This document shows, one piece after another, positions 20,372 to 29,436 of a stretch of 64,000 bases of DNA. The DNA comes from Emiliania huxleyi CCMP1516. Lineage: Eukaryota; Haptophyta; Isochrysidales; Noelaerhabdaceae. The stretch is taken from NCBI RefSeq assembly GCF_000372725.1, contig NW_005195584.1, positions 364,817 to 428,816 of the forward strand, read 5' to 3'. Positions within the stretch are counted from its first letter, which is position 1. Each line of letters starts with the position of its first letter. The notes beneath the pieces were generated by a model that was not told the DNA's origin, ran no database searches, and saw nothing but the letters and a program-made list of their open reading frames with translations. A program made the position numbers and the translations under genes.

Positions 20372-21516
20372 GCGACGCTGCGCAACGCAGACGGATACAC
20401 GGCCGTCCTCGGGAAAGAAGAATAACGTGCCCGGGCAGAGCTGCGCCGAGCGAGAGCAAGGGAGCGGCAGGCGGCGGCACCGTCGCAGGACGAGGCAGAG
20501 GAGAGCGACGCGACAGAGGAAGAAGCGACAAGAGAGAGAACGACGAGAGTGGGACGACCGCGGGGTGGCATGAAGGTTGCAGCGAGTGTGTGAGTGTGTG
20601 TGTGTGTCGTCCGACCACCCGCGGCGTGGCGTGCGCGGCGCTGCGCGCCGCTCTGCGAGCGCTTCTGCGCCCATCTCATCCTGCACTGCTGTGTGCAAGC
20701 TGGGTGACACTGGTGCAGGCTGATCTCGGGCTGCGTGAAAGCGGCAGGTGCGCGCCTCTCTCTGGTGCTGCTGCTGCTGCTGGTGGCTGCTGCTGCTGCA
20801 GATGCTGCTGCTGGTGCGGCGCGGCTCTGCGACTCGGCTCGACGCGCGCATCGCGGGCATCTGACGCGGCGGGCGGCGTCGAGGGCGGCAGCGGTGGCGG
20901 CTCGATGGTGGAGGTGGAGGGTGGTGGCTGTGGTGGACCTTTGAGTTTATAATGGTGGAGTACGAGGACTGGGGGTTCAACCGGGAGGCAGGGGGTTCGA
21001 CCTGGCGACGGAGGACCGTGGGCCATCGCGGGGACGGACCCGCCGGAGGGCGCGTCCGGTAGATCCGGATGGTCTCACCTGGTGGGAGGCACCGAGGCGT
21101 CTGGGACGCTCCACTCTACCTTAAGCTCCTGAGGGGCGCGTGGTTGTAACCACGTAGTAGGACTACAACCCACCACAGACACCCTCCCCGCTCCTCACGT
21201 CAAATTTGTCTAGTGCTCAACGGCGCTAGCGGACGCGCGTTTGCTGCCTCGGACAAGAGACGAGCGGCTCCTTCGAGAGAGAGATTTTTAGAAGCCAACA
21301 AGAAATGTGTCACTTACTCTTCTCTCCTTCGGGCCAGATCATGATTACATGTATTCACAAGGTAGGAGGACAACCTCTAGCCATGCGAACCAAAAAGACT
21401 AAAAAGAATTATCGAAGAAGAAAGAAAGAAAACGTCCAACCCAAGTTAGGACGGAAAATGTTTTTTCAGGTTTCGCGGTGAGCTTCAGCTGGGTCAAGGA
21501 CATCCCTGCCGCCACG
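20372..21516. other. Intergenic region with dispersed repeat and CTG tracts
   Basis: Contains the dispersed repeat at 20420-20580, a (TG)n stretch near 20589-20610, CTG/TGC tracts at 20765-20815 and unannotated sequence with short inverted repeats (gtggttgtaaccac near 21139). No gene recognised. The end, 21440-21480, has a pyrimidine tract and cag that could be a splice acceptor for the next gene. Confidence 0.4.
20420..20580 (-). repeat. Dispersed repeat, copy A (matches 34637-34795)
   Basis: The reverse complement of this stretch matches 34637-34795 at high identity over about 120 bases, then diverges. Both copies start with cttcatgccacc and contain cgtcccactctcgtcgttct. In both, the first ATG opens a frame reading MPPxGRPTLVVLSLVASSSV, which looks like a signal peptide. 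Confidence 0.85.
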
Positions 21517-23211
21517 ATGGCCACGTCCGTCGCCGTCGCGGGCTCCTCCTCCGCCTCCGACTCAAAGCCATCAGGCGTAGCGCAAGCCAGCGTTATCTCG
21601 CAGTACATTGCTGCCAGCGCCGAGCTCCACCCGCCTCGCTCGGTGCGGCGAGGCGTGCGCGTGAGCAACGCCCTCGCTCGCTGGCGGTGTGCCTTTGACA
21701 CAAACCCGGATAAACTGTCAGAGGAGGAGAGGGCAAAGCTGCACGCGAGATCGATGACGGTTGAGGACGTCGACGCGTTTGTCAGCCACAGCTGGGCGAG
21801 CAGCGGCCGCCGCAAGTGGATCGCCCTCTCGCTGGAGGAGACGGGCGCCGTTCCGATGGCCGCGGCGGTCGCTACTTCGATCGCCGCCATCCTCATCCAG
21901 CGGACGTGGGGACTACCGGGTGACATCTGGACGACGTGGGCGCCGGACGACGACGACGAACACTACAGTCGACTTGTCTTCTCGCCGCTGGCGTTTCTCT
22001 CCGGCCTGCTAGCAACCTTCATCGCGGGCGCCCTGTGTCTGGGTGTGTGCAAGCGCGTCTACTTCATCGACGGCATGTGCATCGACCAGTGCGACTCGGA
22101 GAAGAAGCTGCTCGGCATCCGGAGCATTGGAGGCTTCCTCTCCATCTCCTCGCAGTTTGTGGCGCTTTGGGACGAGCAGTACTTTACTCGTCTCTGGTGT
22201 GTGTATGAGCTCGCCGTCTACCGCGCCCTCAACCCGCGCCGGCCAGTTCTCTTCCTCCCGCTTCGCTTTCGCGCGAGCGTCACCGTCGGGTACCTCATGG
22301 TCCTGCTCAGTGCCACCGGCGTGGCCGTGTGGCCGTCGAGCTGCGCCCTCTTCTACGGGGATGACCTGAGCGCTCTGGCCAGCTCGCCCTATCCCTACGT
22401 GACGCTGTTCGCCTTCTGGGTTGCAATTTTCGCGTGTAGCCTCATGACGGTCGTCCTTGGAGCGAATCTCGAGCTGCAGCGGAGCTTGCTCCAGAGACAG
22501 CTCGAGTCGTTTGATGCCAGCCAGGCCGGGTGCTCGAGCCAGGCCGACCGGGCGGAGATCCTGGCCGCGATCGCAGGCATCTACGAGGGCGGCTTGGACG
22601 CATTCACCGAGATGGTGCGGTCCTCGGAGTTCAAGCGCCAAGTGATCGAGCTCCTGTCGACTCGACGTTTGGTGTGCGGACATTTCACCTTCTTGATGAG
22701 TCCGATGGTCTCCTTGATGGCGTTCGTTATCTGCATGTTCGGCCACCAGTCAGCACTCACCCAGATCATAACATTGACCGCCCTGGTCGCGTGGCTCGTC
22801 GCCGGATTCCCCTTCCTCAGTGCCCTGCTGCTCGAGCGAGGCAGCGGGGTAGTCCGCTCGCTGGGCATCACGTCCGACTCGACCCGCTTCCCCCGGCTCC
22901 TCTCGAAGGCATCTGCTGGGCGCCGGACGCTCGAGGGCGATCTCGATCACGACCTTGGGCTGGCGTGGGCGGCGTGCCGCTCCGCCTCCGAGGCGATCCT
23001 CTGCATGCTCGTCAGCATCGCCACCATCGTCTTTGCGATGGACCCCGGGTGGTTTGGACTAAATGCGGTTGCTTGCGTGCTGATTGCGCTGTGCAGTCAT
23101 CTGCCCCTTGTGGCTGGTGCGTTCTGCATGCTAGTAAGGGGTGCCGCACCTGGGCGCGCGGAGCGTCGCAGCCGCGAGACACAGCCTGTTAGCATCCTGA
23201 CTCGGGTGTGA
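21517..23211 (+). CDS. Multi-pass membrane protein with TIR-like SHSW domain
   Basis: 564 residues from the ATG at 21517, which sits in a good context (gccacgATGgcc). After an ~85-residue cytosolic N-terminus comes DVDAFVSHSW, the beta-A strand signature of a TIR-like domain seen in many algal proteins. Two membrane helices follow immediately, and the rest of the domain (YFIDGMCIDQC, then FVALWDEQYFTRLWCVYELA) comes only after them. About six more helices follow (for example VTVGYLMVLLSATGVAVWP, YVTLFAFWVAIFACSLMTVV, FTFLMSPMVSLMAFVICMF, ILCMLVSIATIVFAM). So the TIR-like fold is split or embedded in a transmembrane scaffold. Function unknown; sensing, signalling or NADase-type activity are only possibilities, and a catalytic glutamate cannot be assigned with confidence. 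Intronless as read. Confidence 0.7.
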   Translation: MATSVAVAGSSSASDSKPSGVAQASVISQYIAASAELHPPRSVRRGVRVSNALARWRCAFDTNPDKLSEEERAKLHARSMTVEDVDAFVSHSWASSGRRKWIALSLEETGAVPMAAAVATSIAAILIQRTWGLPGDIWTTWAPDDDDEHYSRLVFSPLAFLSGLLATFIAGALCLGVCKRVYFIDGMCIDQCDSEKKLLGIRSIGGFLSISSQFVALWDEQYFTRLWCVYELAVYRALNPRRPVLFLPLRFRASVTVGYLMVLLSATGVAVWPSSCALFYGDDLSALASSPYPYVTLFAFWVAIFACSLMTVVLGANLELQRSLLQRQLESFDASQAGCSSQADRAEILAAIAGIYEGGLDAFTEMVRSSEFKRQVIELLSTRRLVCGHFTFLMSPMVSLMAFVICMFGHQSALTQIITLTALVAWLVAGFPFLSALLLERGSGVVRSLGITSDSTRFPRLLSKASAGRRTLEGDLDHDLGLAWAACRSASEAILCMLVSIATIVFAMDPGWFGLNAVACVLIALCSHLPLVAGAFCMLVRGAAPGRAERRSRETQPVSILTRV

Positions 23212-24159
23212 CCACCGAGCGGAGTGTGTGATACATATGTAAATTAGAGGTCATTAGAGTGCAAAAACGACTCTCGAGGTCTCGCGGGTATTCCATTCGG
23301 TTACAACTCTGGTCCCGGACGGCGCGGCGTGCGGACTAGGTCCAGCCCAGGGTGGCACAGATCTGACGTTTTGTGACATCCGTCATATCCGTGTTTTTCT
23401 CGTTGTTTTGTCGCTCGCTCCGCTCGCCACCTCACGCTCGGCCGTCCGGCCATGGCCAGTACCCCGCGTCTCAGTGAGACGCGTGGTACCATCCAACTCC
23501 GGTCGATGGGCTCGAATGCGCTCAGCCTCAGGAGGGACAAAACCACGCGAATTCTGCACGCCTCGCTGCGCCGCTGGCTTGACTGAATCAGGCAGCAGCA
23601 GGCTGCTGCTGCTGCCACAGCAGCAGCCTGCTGCGGCCCCATTACGCAAGTTAATGACTAGCAGCACTGCCGGGGGCATACGAGCCGCCAGAGCCGGTGT
23701 GCGGCTGTGCACTGCCACCTGCCCGCGGCTACGCACAATGTGCGCTCGCATTGGATGCCCTGCTGATGGACCTGCGTCGCCTAGCTGCACGAGAGCAATG
23801 CCGTAGGCGGCGGCCGTAGCATACACTGCGAGCACACTCGGTGCAGCTGCGAGGTGCAGCAAGAGCACGTCGTTCCTGCCTCTGATGCCACTCTCGCGGC
23901 TTGTAGCGCGTCACTCGCGCATGCTCTCCAGGAGCTATGGCGGGCGCGTGTGTGGGGCTGTAGCCTGTGTTTGGCCGGTTCTGAACCGTTTACTATCAGT
24001 ACCATGCCTGGGCCACAAGAATCGCACACGGGGAGCGGCTCAGGGGCCCAGTAAGCCGCGGAATCGCCAAATGTCACAACCCATGCGCCATGCCACCCAG
24101 GGCTGGACCTAGTCTGCGGCGCGTTTTGCGTTATTCGACTCGCGCGCACAGACGCGTGC
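23212..24159. other. Intergenic region with CAG/CTG palindrome
   Basis: No recognised gene. Around 23590-23635, gcagcagcaggctgctgctg and its near-reverse copy form a strong hairpin. A minus-strand frame (23383-23868) begins with a hydrophobic stretch but has no family resemblance and overlaps this repeat, so it is not called. Confidence 0.4.
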
Positions 24160-24355
24160 ATGGAGCAAGAGCTCGAGGACCTGCAGCAGCGGTTCGCGCT
24201 ACTCGAGGGCGACCGCAAGGCCTTCTATGAGCAGTCGCAGGTCACGCTCAAGCACAACAAGGACACTGCCGACGAGCTTCACGCGCCGAAAACAAAGACC
24301 TGAAGCAGGCGCTCTCAGCCCTCCGCAAGGAGCGCGCAAACTGTAACAAGGGTGT
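24160..24355 (+). pseudogene. Outer-dynein-arm docking complex (CCDC151/ODAD3-type) fragment with a frame break
   Basis: From the ATG at 24160 the translation reads MEQELEDLQQRFALLEGDRK, then AFYEQSQVTLKHNKDT and ADELH. This is the distinctive coiled-coil signature of the CCDC151/ODAD3 group (LLEGDRKA-YYE-SQWTIK-NK pattern), a dynein-arm docking protein of motile flagella. At about 24281-24290 the frame slips: frame 1 stops at 24301-24303, while the next frame continues perfectly with AENKDLKQALSALRKERAN to about 24345. One missing base would explain it. No further exons of the coiled coil are visible downstream, so this is either a truncated, frameshifted copy or a first exon with a sequencing error and a distant remainder. 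The family call is secure, gene status is not. Confidence 0.65.
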
Positions 24356-24414
24356 GACCGGGGCCCAGAGATAAAACTGCTGTGATGCCATGCGTGACCT
24401 AGTAGTGTCCCCAA

Positions 24415-25204
24415 CTATGGGCGTGTCCACGTTGGAGCCAGGTGTGGTGTGGGCGCGAGAATAGCTCCGCCGTTCATGGAGGCAACCGATGCGAGTCGAC
24501 TGGTGTGTGTCGTCGTGGTTTCGTAGCGGCCTGTGAAGAAGGGGGATAAAAAAGAATTCAATGGGATCTCATGGCTTAGAGGCTCGGGTTGCTTGGGGTC
24601 AAACTCGATGGTCGAGATGTCCCAGCGGTCACGCGCGTATGCCTCGCCGAGCGCACGCGAGACCCTTGCCCACAGCTTGCACTCCGCCTCGACGTCGCCC
24701 TGGAAGTGTGGCTTGTTGTACCACGGCCGCTCCGGGTTGTCCTTCTCGAGGTTCCGGTCGTAAGACTCGTGGCGCGCGGCAAGGACGGCGCGCCAGCGCT
24801 GCTCCGTCTCCGCAGGCCGGGGTTTCTCGACCATGAGCGCGTCCATCTCGACGTCCGAGTTCTCCTTGTCGCCGCCGCCGCCGGCGAGCGGCTTGCTCCG
24901 GCGGCGGCGGCGGCGGCGGCCAGACGCCGCCGCCGGCGCAGGTGCGGGCAGAGTCGCGCGCCCCGTCGGGTTGTCGGGCGAGGGCTCGCCGGCGGCGCGA
25001 GGCGCGTCGGCGCGAATCGTCGGCGCCGGCGGCGTCGGGTGCGGCGACGTCGGCCTGCGAGTCGCGAGGGCGGCAGCCTGCACCGGCGGCGGCCCGCAAC
25101 GTCTCGCGGCGCGCCGCCAGCCACGCCGTGAACTCGTGGGCGATGTCGCTGTCGTCGGGCGGCTGGTACAAGCTCGACTCGATGTGATGCATAAAGGCCT
25201 CCAT
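24415..25204 (-). CDS. Hypothetical protein, two frames probably joined by an intron or frameshift
   Basis: Read on the minus strand. An N-terminal piece from the ATG at 25204 (MEAFMHHIESSLYQPPDDSD, then IAHEFTAWLAARRETLR) changes frame near 25083. It continues in the frame that ends at 24415, which carries a basic patch (RRRRRRRSKPL), an acidic link (DKENSDVEMDALMVEKPRP) and a conserved-looking segment (RNLEKDNPERPWYNKPHF, EAECKLWARVSRALGEAYAR, DRWDISTIEFDPKQPEP). A cggtgcag|gct acceptor at the frame change makes a short intron possible, with GC donors available 40-60 bases upstream, but the donor cannot be fixed. Family unknown; the basic patch suggests a nuclear protein, as inference. The last ~45 residues look less gene-like. 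Confidence 0.5.
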
Positions 25205-25219
25205 CTCGGCCGCGGTCAC

Positions 25220-25545
25220 GTCGTCGGGCGCGTGTCGACGGGCTGCAAGGCCGTGGTCCGCACGGCGGGGCGGCTGCGCCAGGACTGGCGCGTCGTTGAC
25301 GACGAACCGAAAAGCAAAAAGGGCTGGACGACGGCAAGCCCGGCTGCATCTCGCGCCGGGACGGCGACCGGCGGGCGGTCAAGCACGACCTCGAGGGCGG
25401 TCAAGCACGACCTCGAGGGCGGTCAAGCACGACCTCGGAGAGGGTTGCGAGCACGAGACGCCGCCCGCTTTGTGAGCAAAAAAAAACAAAACGCCAGGGT
25501 CCTTTCGGCAGACAAGCCTACAGGGGACCTAATACATGTGTGTAT
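25220..25545. other. Divergent intergenic region
   Basis: Lies between the minus-strand hypothetical gene and TrmO (plus), so it should contain both 5' regions. It holds a 22-bp tandem repeat (25375-25438). No core promoter motif stands out. Confidence 0.4.
25375..25438. repeat. 22-bp tandem repeat, three copies
   Basis: Unit gcggtcaagcacgacctcga(gg) occurs three times head to tail with almost no divergence. It lies in the divergent region upstream of TrmO. Confidence 0.9.
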
Positions 25546-26358
25546 ATGCTCTCCTGCCTCGTCCTGACCGCAGGCTGCTGGCAGGGAGCGCCGTGGCCCA
25601 CTCTGCGCCCGATCGGCACCATCGAGACGTGCTTCACGGAGAAGTTCGCAACGCCTCGGCAGGGTGCGGTCGTCCCCGATGCACTCGCGAGGCTCAAGCT
25701 CGACACGCTCGAGGACGGCGTCGACGCACGCGCAGCGCTCGACGGCCTCGAGGCTTACTCGCACGTCTGGCTCGTGTGGGCGGCTCACCTCAACGGCCAC
25801 GCTGCCGCGCGTGCAAAGGTGCAGGCGCCGCACCTTCGAGGAGGCCGCACCGGTGTCTTCGCCACGCGTTCGCCCTTCCGGCAGAACCCTCTCGGCCTCT
25901 CGCTGGTGCAGCTTCGCGGCATCCAGGGCGACACCGTGCTGCTGAGCGGTGTCGATCTGGTGAGTGGCACACCAGTCATCGACTTGAAGCCCTACATCCC
26001 CGCATACGATGCGCCTGCGCCGGGCTCCACATGCCGAACCGCAGACTGGGTCGACCCGCCCACGCTGCCGGTGCGCTTCACGCCTGAGGCTACCGCCGCG
26101 CTGGAGCGGTTGCGGCCGGCTGCCTCCAAGAGCCACACGCCCGGACTGCTCGACGCCGCCTCTCTCCGGAGCACGCTCGAGCAGTCGCTCGCCGCGGACC
26201 CTCGGCCGCTCTACCGCTGGCGGCGCGACGGCGGCGACGGTGCGGAGTACTCGGTGAGAGTGGACGGCGTCCGCGTGCTTGCGACGATCTGCGACGCGGC
26301 GGTCACCGTGCAACGGCTAGGCATGGATGACGAGGACTGCGACACTACCAGTGTGTGA
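25546..26358 (+). CDS. TRMO: TrmO-like tRNA (adenine-37-N6)-methyltransferase
   Basis: 270 residues from the ATG at 25546. It has the signature of the TrmO/YaeB (TsaA-like, UPF0066) family: RPIGTIETCFTEKFATPRQG, YSHVWLVWAAHLNGH, TGVFATRSPFRQNPLGLSLV, LLSGVDLVSGTPVIDLKPYI and a C-terminal TLPVRFTPEA region. This SAM-dependent enzyme methylates N6 of t6A37 in threonine tRNAs; the fold is a beta barrel rather than a Rossmann fold. The N-terminal 20 residues (MLSCLVLTAGCWQGAPWP) could be a signal or transit sequence. Alternatively translation may be spliced in at the ctgaccgcag|gct site, so the start is provisional. Length is a little above bacterial TrmO. Functional call is secure. Confidence 0.9.
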   Translation: MLSCLVLTAGCWQGAPWPTLRPIGTIETCFTEKFATPRQGAVVPDALARLKLDTLEDGVDARAALDGLEAYSHVWLVWAAHLNGHAAARAKVQAPHLRGGRTGVFATRSPFRQNPLGLSLVQLRGIQGDTVLLSGVDLVSGTPVIDLKPYIPAYDAPAPGSTCRTADWVDPPTLPVRFTPEATAALERLRPAASKSHTPGLLDAASLRSTLEQSLAADPRPLYRWRRDGGDGAEYSVRVDGVRVLATICDAAVTVQRLGMDDEDCDTTSV

Positions 26359-26611
26359 GGTGTCAGTTTCAGGTGACATGATTGAATAAATAATACGATT
26401 ACGAAAACGAACAGTCAACTATGAGACGAGATGAATAGCGGATTAGCCATGTGCACGAGTCTTGGTGATGGTGTGTAAAAGGGACGGGTTCCAGAGAGAG
26501 AATGTGTGTGTTCCCTGGACCCTAGAGGCCCTACGCGCGGCGTGAGAGCTCGCTTCCCGTCTTGTTTTCGCTGCTGGCAAAAACAATCTTGGAGTCTCGT
26601 CCCGTCTCGGA

Positions 26612-27067
26612 CTACCCGCCTGGCGGCCGCAGTGCCCGCAGAATCGGCGGCGGTAGGGTGAGCCGGTGGCCAGCGGCAGCAGCGCCGATAGACAAGAGGT
26701 TGGAGCAGAGGACATAGGCGGCCGCGCGTGAATTCTGTCCGCGCTGCAGCATTGTGAGTGTGTCCACGGAGAAGGTGGAGAAGGTGGTGAAGGCGCCGCA
26801 GAATCCAACGCCGAGCAGAAGGTTCGCCCGCCTGAAATAAGCATGACGGAGTTGCGTGTGTCTTGCAGACATGTGTGGGCTCGCAGATCACCTGGCTGCT
26901 CCGTTTCCAGCCAAGCTCCCGAGCGCAAAGCTTCCGACGACGTTCAGTGCGAGGATCGCAGCGGGGCCAACGTTGTGCTGCTTGGCGATTTCAGACACGC
27001 CGAAGCGGAGGATGGCGCCTGGCACTGCACCGGCGCCAACGAGAGCGGCCTCCGTCGGGAGTCCCAT
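26612..27067 (-). CDS. Fluc/CrcB-type fluoride channel, two exons
   Basis: Exons 27067-26892 and 26831-26612 join across a 60-nt GT-AG intron (CCAG|GTGATC...TCAG|GCGGGC) in phase to give 131 residues, the usual size of a single-domain Fluc subunit. Exon 1 carries the first helix region (LVGAGAVPGAILRFGVSE) and the membrane-embedded Asn motif ALNVVGSFALGSLAG. Exon 2 carries GVGFCGAFTTFSTFSVDTL with the Phe-box/Thr-Thr-Phe motif that lines the fluoride pore, then a last helix. Fluc channels form antiparallel dimers and export fluoride passively. The ATG at 27067 is chosen because upstream in-frame sequence belongs to a tandem repeat array. The complete domain in only 131 residues argues for a dual-topology homodimer rather than the fused eukaryotic FEX form. 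Confidence 0.88.
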
Positions 27068-27139
27068 GGGTCCGAAGGACGCGCCTGCACCCGGGCTGTG
27101 GGGGGGGGCGGCCGATAGCCAATCCTCGCCCTGCTGGGT

Positions 27140-28110
27140 GTGAATAGGACGTATTTTCTTCTCAATAACAAGGCTGTGAACCAGCGCCATGGGAGGTATT
27201 TTCTTCTCAATAACAAGGCTGTGAACTGCTCGCAACATGCGTGTCGCGCACTCATTCATGACCGGTCTCAATGCCCCACCCCCCTGCGCGCGGGCCTTCT
27301 AGGCCCGCGGGTAGTCTCCCCCCATCCCCAAGGGCCTCCAGGGCTCGCACCTCAACCTCTCACAGACCCCCAGCGCATAGCGCCATACGACGTATTTTCT
27401 TCTTATAACAAGGCCTCTGTGAAGGAATCCTGTGAAGACCAGCGCATAGCGCCATAGGACGTATTTTCTTCTCATTCACAGACCAGCGCAAAGAACATGC
27501 GTGTCGCGCACTCATTCATGACCGGTCTCAATGCCCCACCCCCCAGCGCGCGGCCGCGGGCCTTCTAGGCCCGCGGGTAGTCTCCCCCCATCCCCAAGGG
27601 CCTCCAGGGCTCGCACCTCAACCTCTCACAGACCAGCGCATAGCGCCATAGGACGTATTTTCTTCTCATAACAAGGCTGTGAAGACCAGCGCATAGCGCC
27701 ATAGGACGTATTTTCTTCTCATTCACAGACCCCAGCGCAAAGAACATGCGTGTCGCGCACTCATTCATGACCGGTCTCAATGTCCTACCCCCCTGCGCGC
27801 GGGCGGGCCTTCTATGCCCGCGGGTAGTGGCTCCCCCCATCCCCAGGGCCCTAGCCAGGGCCTCCAGCCTCCAGCCTCCAGGGCTCGCACCTCAACCTCT
27901 CACAGACCAGCGCACAGCGCCATAGGACGCGTATTTCCTTCTCAATTAACAAGGCTGTGAATCAATATCTCCCACCCCGTGCGGGTAGTCTCCCCCCACC
28001 CATCCCCAGGGCCTCCAGGGCTCGGGGGCTCGCACCTCAACCTCTCATAGACCAGCGCAAAGCGCCATAGGACGTATTCCTTCTGAATAACAAGGTCTGT
28101 GAACAGAGTT
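27140..28110. repeat. Complex minisatellite upstream of the Fluc gene
   Basis: A roughly 250-260-bp higher-order unit is repeated three to four times with nested shorter units. Recurring pieces are catgcgtgtcgcgcactcat (near 27236, 27496, 27747), gcgcgggccttctaggcccg with its self-complementary core, cagggctcgcacctcaacct, and ccagcgcatagcgccatagg followed by acgtattttcttctcataac. Copies differ by small indels. No coding function; frames within it are repeat-derived. Confidence 0.9.
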
Positions 28111-28434
28111 GGTGCACCGAGCAGCTCCGCAACTCGAGATCCTCGAGAGTTCACGCGGAGTCGGCTGGGGCTATACCAGACAGGCCTGTGGGCCCAAGCC
28201 TGTGGGCCCAAAAAGAATGTACGTAAGCGCTACTGAAAAAGAAGTTTAAAAAGTAATTCATCTCCGCGCCCTTTATCCACCCTGCCACCCAAGAGAAAAA
28301 GGACTGTGATCGTGATTTCTTGTTGGTTTTCAATCGCTCCCCCTCTCCCCCGCCCCCAATCGACCCCGGAGAGTTCCGAATTCACGAATGCATCGCCGCC
28401 ATCGGCGGTCGGTGTGGCTTCGGCGGGCAGACCG

Positions 28435-29436
28435 ATGTTCCGCCGCTATTCCGCCCCGCCCCCGCCCGCCCCTTCCGATGCCGCCAACACTGTCGACCCA
28501 GCGAGCGGCGAGAATGAGGAGGAGCAGTGGGACTGGCAGCTGCAAGAGCTGCGCGGCAGGCTCAAAGTGCAGCTTCGTGCTTCGTCGGACGCAGTCGGGG
28601 TGCTGTCGCATGCCTTTGAGGCTAAGAATCCAGGAGATGTCGAGAACAGCAGCCCGCCCCAGCTGAGTCGTCTGCCCAGTGCGCATGCCCAGCTAGCTCT
28701 CGCCAGCGAGGCGCTCGGCAGGAGTACCAGCAGCTGTGCCGAGAGGGTTGGCTGGTTTGTTCGCCGGTGGTGCGGCTGCTGCTCCCCAGCAGAGACGCGA
28801 GGCAAGGAGCACGGCTCACACGCGCAGGTGGCACTGCGGAAGGTGGCCTCGTTCCGCGCATCTGTCCGCCCCGTCTACGGCATGATTTTCCTCATCCTAG
28901 CGGCTTGGCTCTGCCTCGCGGGAGTGCATTGCCTGATCCGTGGGCACGCGGCCAATGCACTTCCGCACAGGTCAGATTTCCCGACAGCGGTGTTTGCGAA
29001 TGCGACGATGCTCATGAACGCAAGCGATTCGCTTCCCAGCGTTGTCACAGCCATCGAGACTCCCTCTCTCAGCGGCGCTGGTCAGGTGACGGACAGTGAG
29101 CCAGGCGCGTCGGCGCCGCCCGCCCGCGGCGCACCTTGCACCCCTGCAAAAAAGGGCGACGCGACGGTCACAATGTGCGAGCCCTTTTGCCTCGTCAAGG
29201 CAGCCAAGTTCCACTGCACGATATGCAAGTGCAAGGGCTGCGACTTTTGCTCGGCGAACGGCAGCCAGCGACCGGTCGCACCTCCAGTCAAGCTCACCAA
29301 AGTGGCCTCTCCTCCCACCGCGTCTCCACGGACGCGTAATGCGACGGAGTTTACGGAGCGCTCCACCGGCCGCAGCAGCGTCGTCAAGGCAGATGGAGGC
29401 AGCCGTTTGCCCGGCGCCTCTTTGATCCCCTTGTGA
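28435..29436 (+). CDS. Type II membrane protein with lumenal Cys-rich CKCxxCxFC motif
   Basis: 333 residues from the ATG at 28435; the frame is open upstream to 28306, so a 5' exon is possible. An acidic/basic cytosolic part (EEEQWDWQLQELRGRLKVQL) is followed by a single membrane helix at about residue 152 (YGMIFLILAAWLCLAGVHCL). The region beyond it has Asn-glycosylation-like sites (NATML, NASDS). There is also a compact cysteine cluster: CEPFCLVKAAKFHCTICKCK and then GCDFC. I recognise this cluster as a recurring pattern in haptophyte predicted proteins (C-x3-C...HC-x2-CKC-x2-C-x-FC) but know no assigned function. It could be disulfide-bonded or metal-binding. The C-terminal tail is basic and Thr/Ser-rich. 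Confidence 0.6.
   Translation: MFRRYSAPPPPAPSDAANTVDPASGENEEEQWDWQLQELRGRLKVQLRASSDAVGVLSHAFEAKNPGDVENSSPPQLSRLPSAHAQLALASEALGRSTSSCAERVGWFVRRWCGCCSPAETRGKEHGSHAQVALRKVASFRASVRPVYGMIFLILAAWLCLAGVHCLIRGHAANALPHRSDFPTAVFANATMLMNASDSLPSVVTAIETPSLSGAGQVTDSEPGASAPPARGAPCTPAKKGDATVTMCEPFCLVKAAKFHCTICKCKGCDFCSANGSQRPVAPPVKLTKVASPPTASPRTRNATEFTERSTGRSSVVKADGGSRLPGASLIPL

Noticed and set aside
20960-21040. ggttcaacc/ggttcgacc phrases suggestive of a tRNA T-arm
   Set aside because: No acceptor stem, D-arm or anticodon arm can be folded around them.
27140-28110. Regularly repeated units that might suggest a CRISPR array
   Set aside because: Repeat and spacer lengths are irregular, units are long and nested, and the host is a eukaryote; it is a minisatellite.
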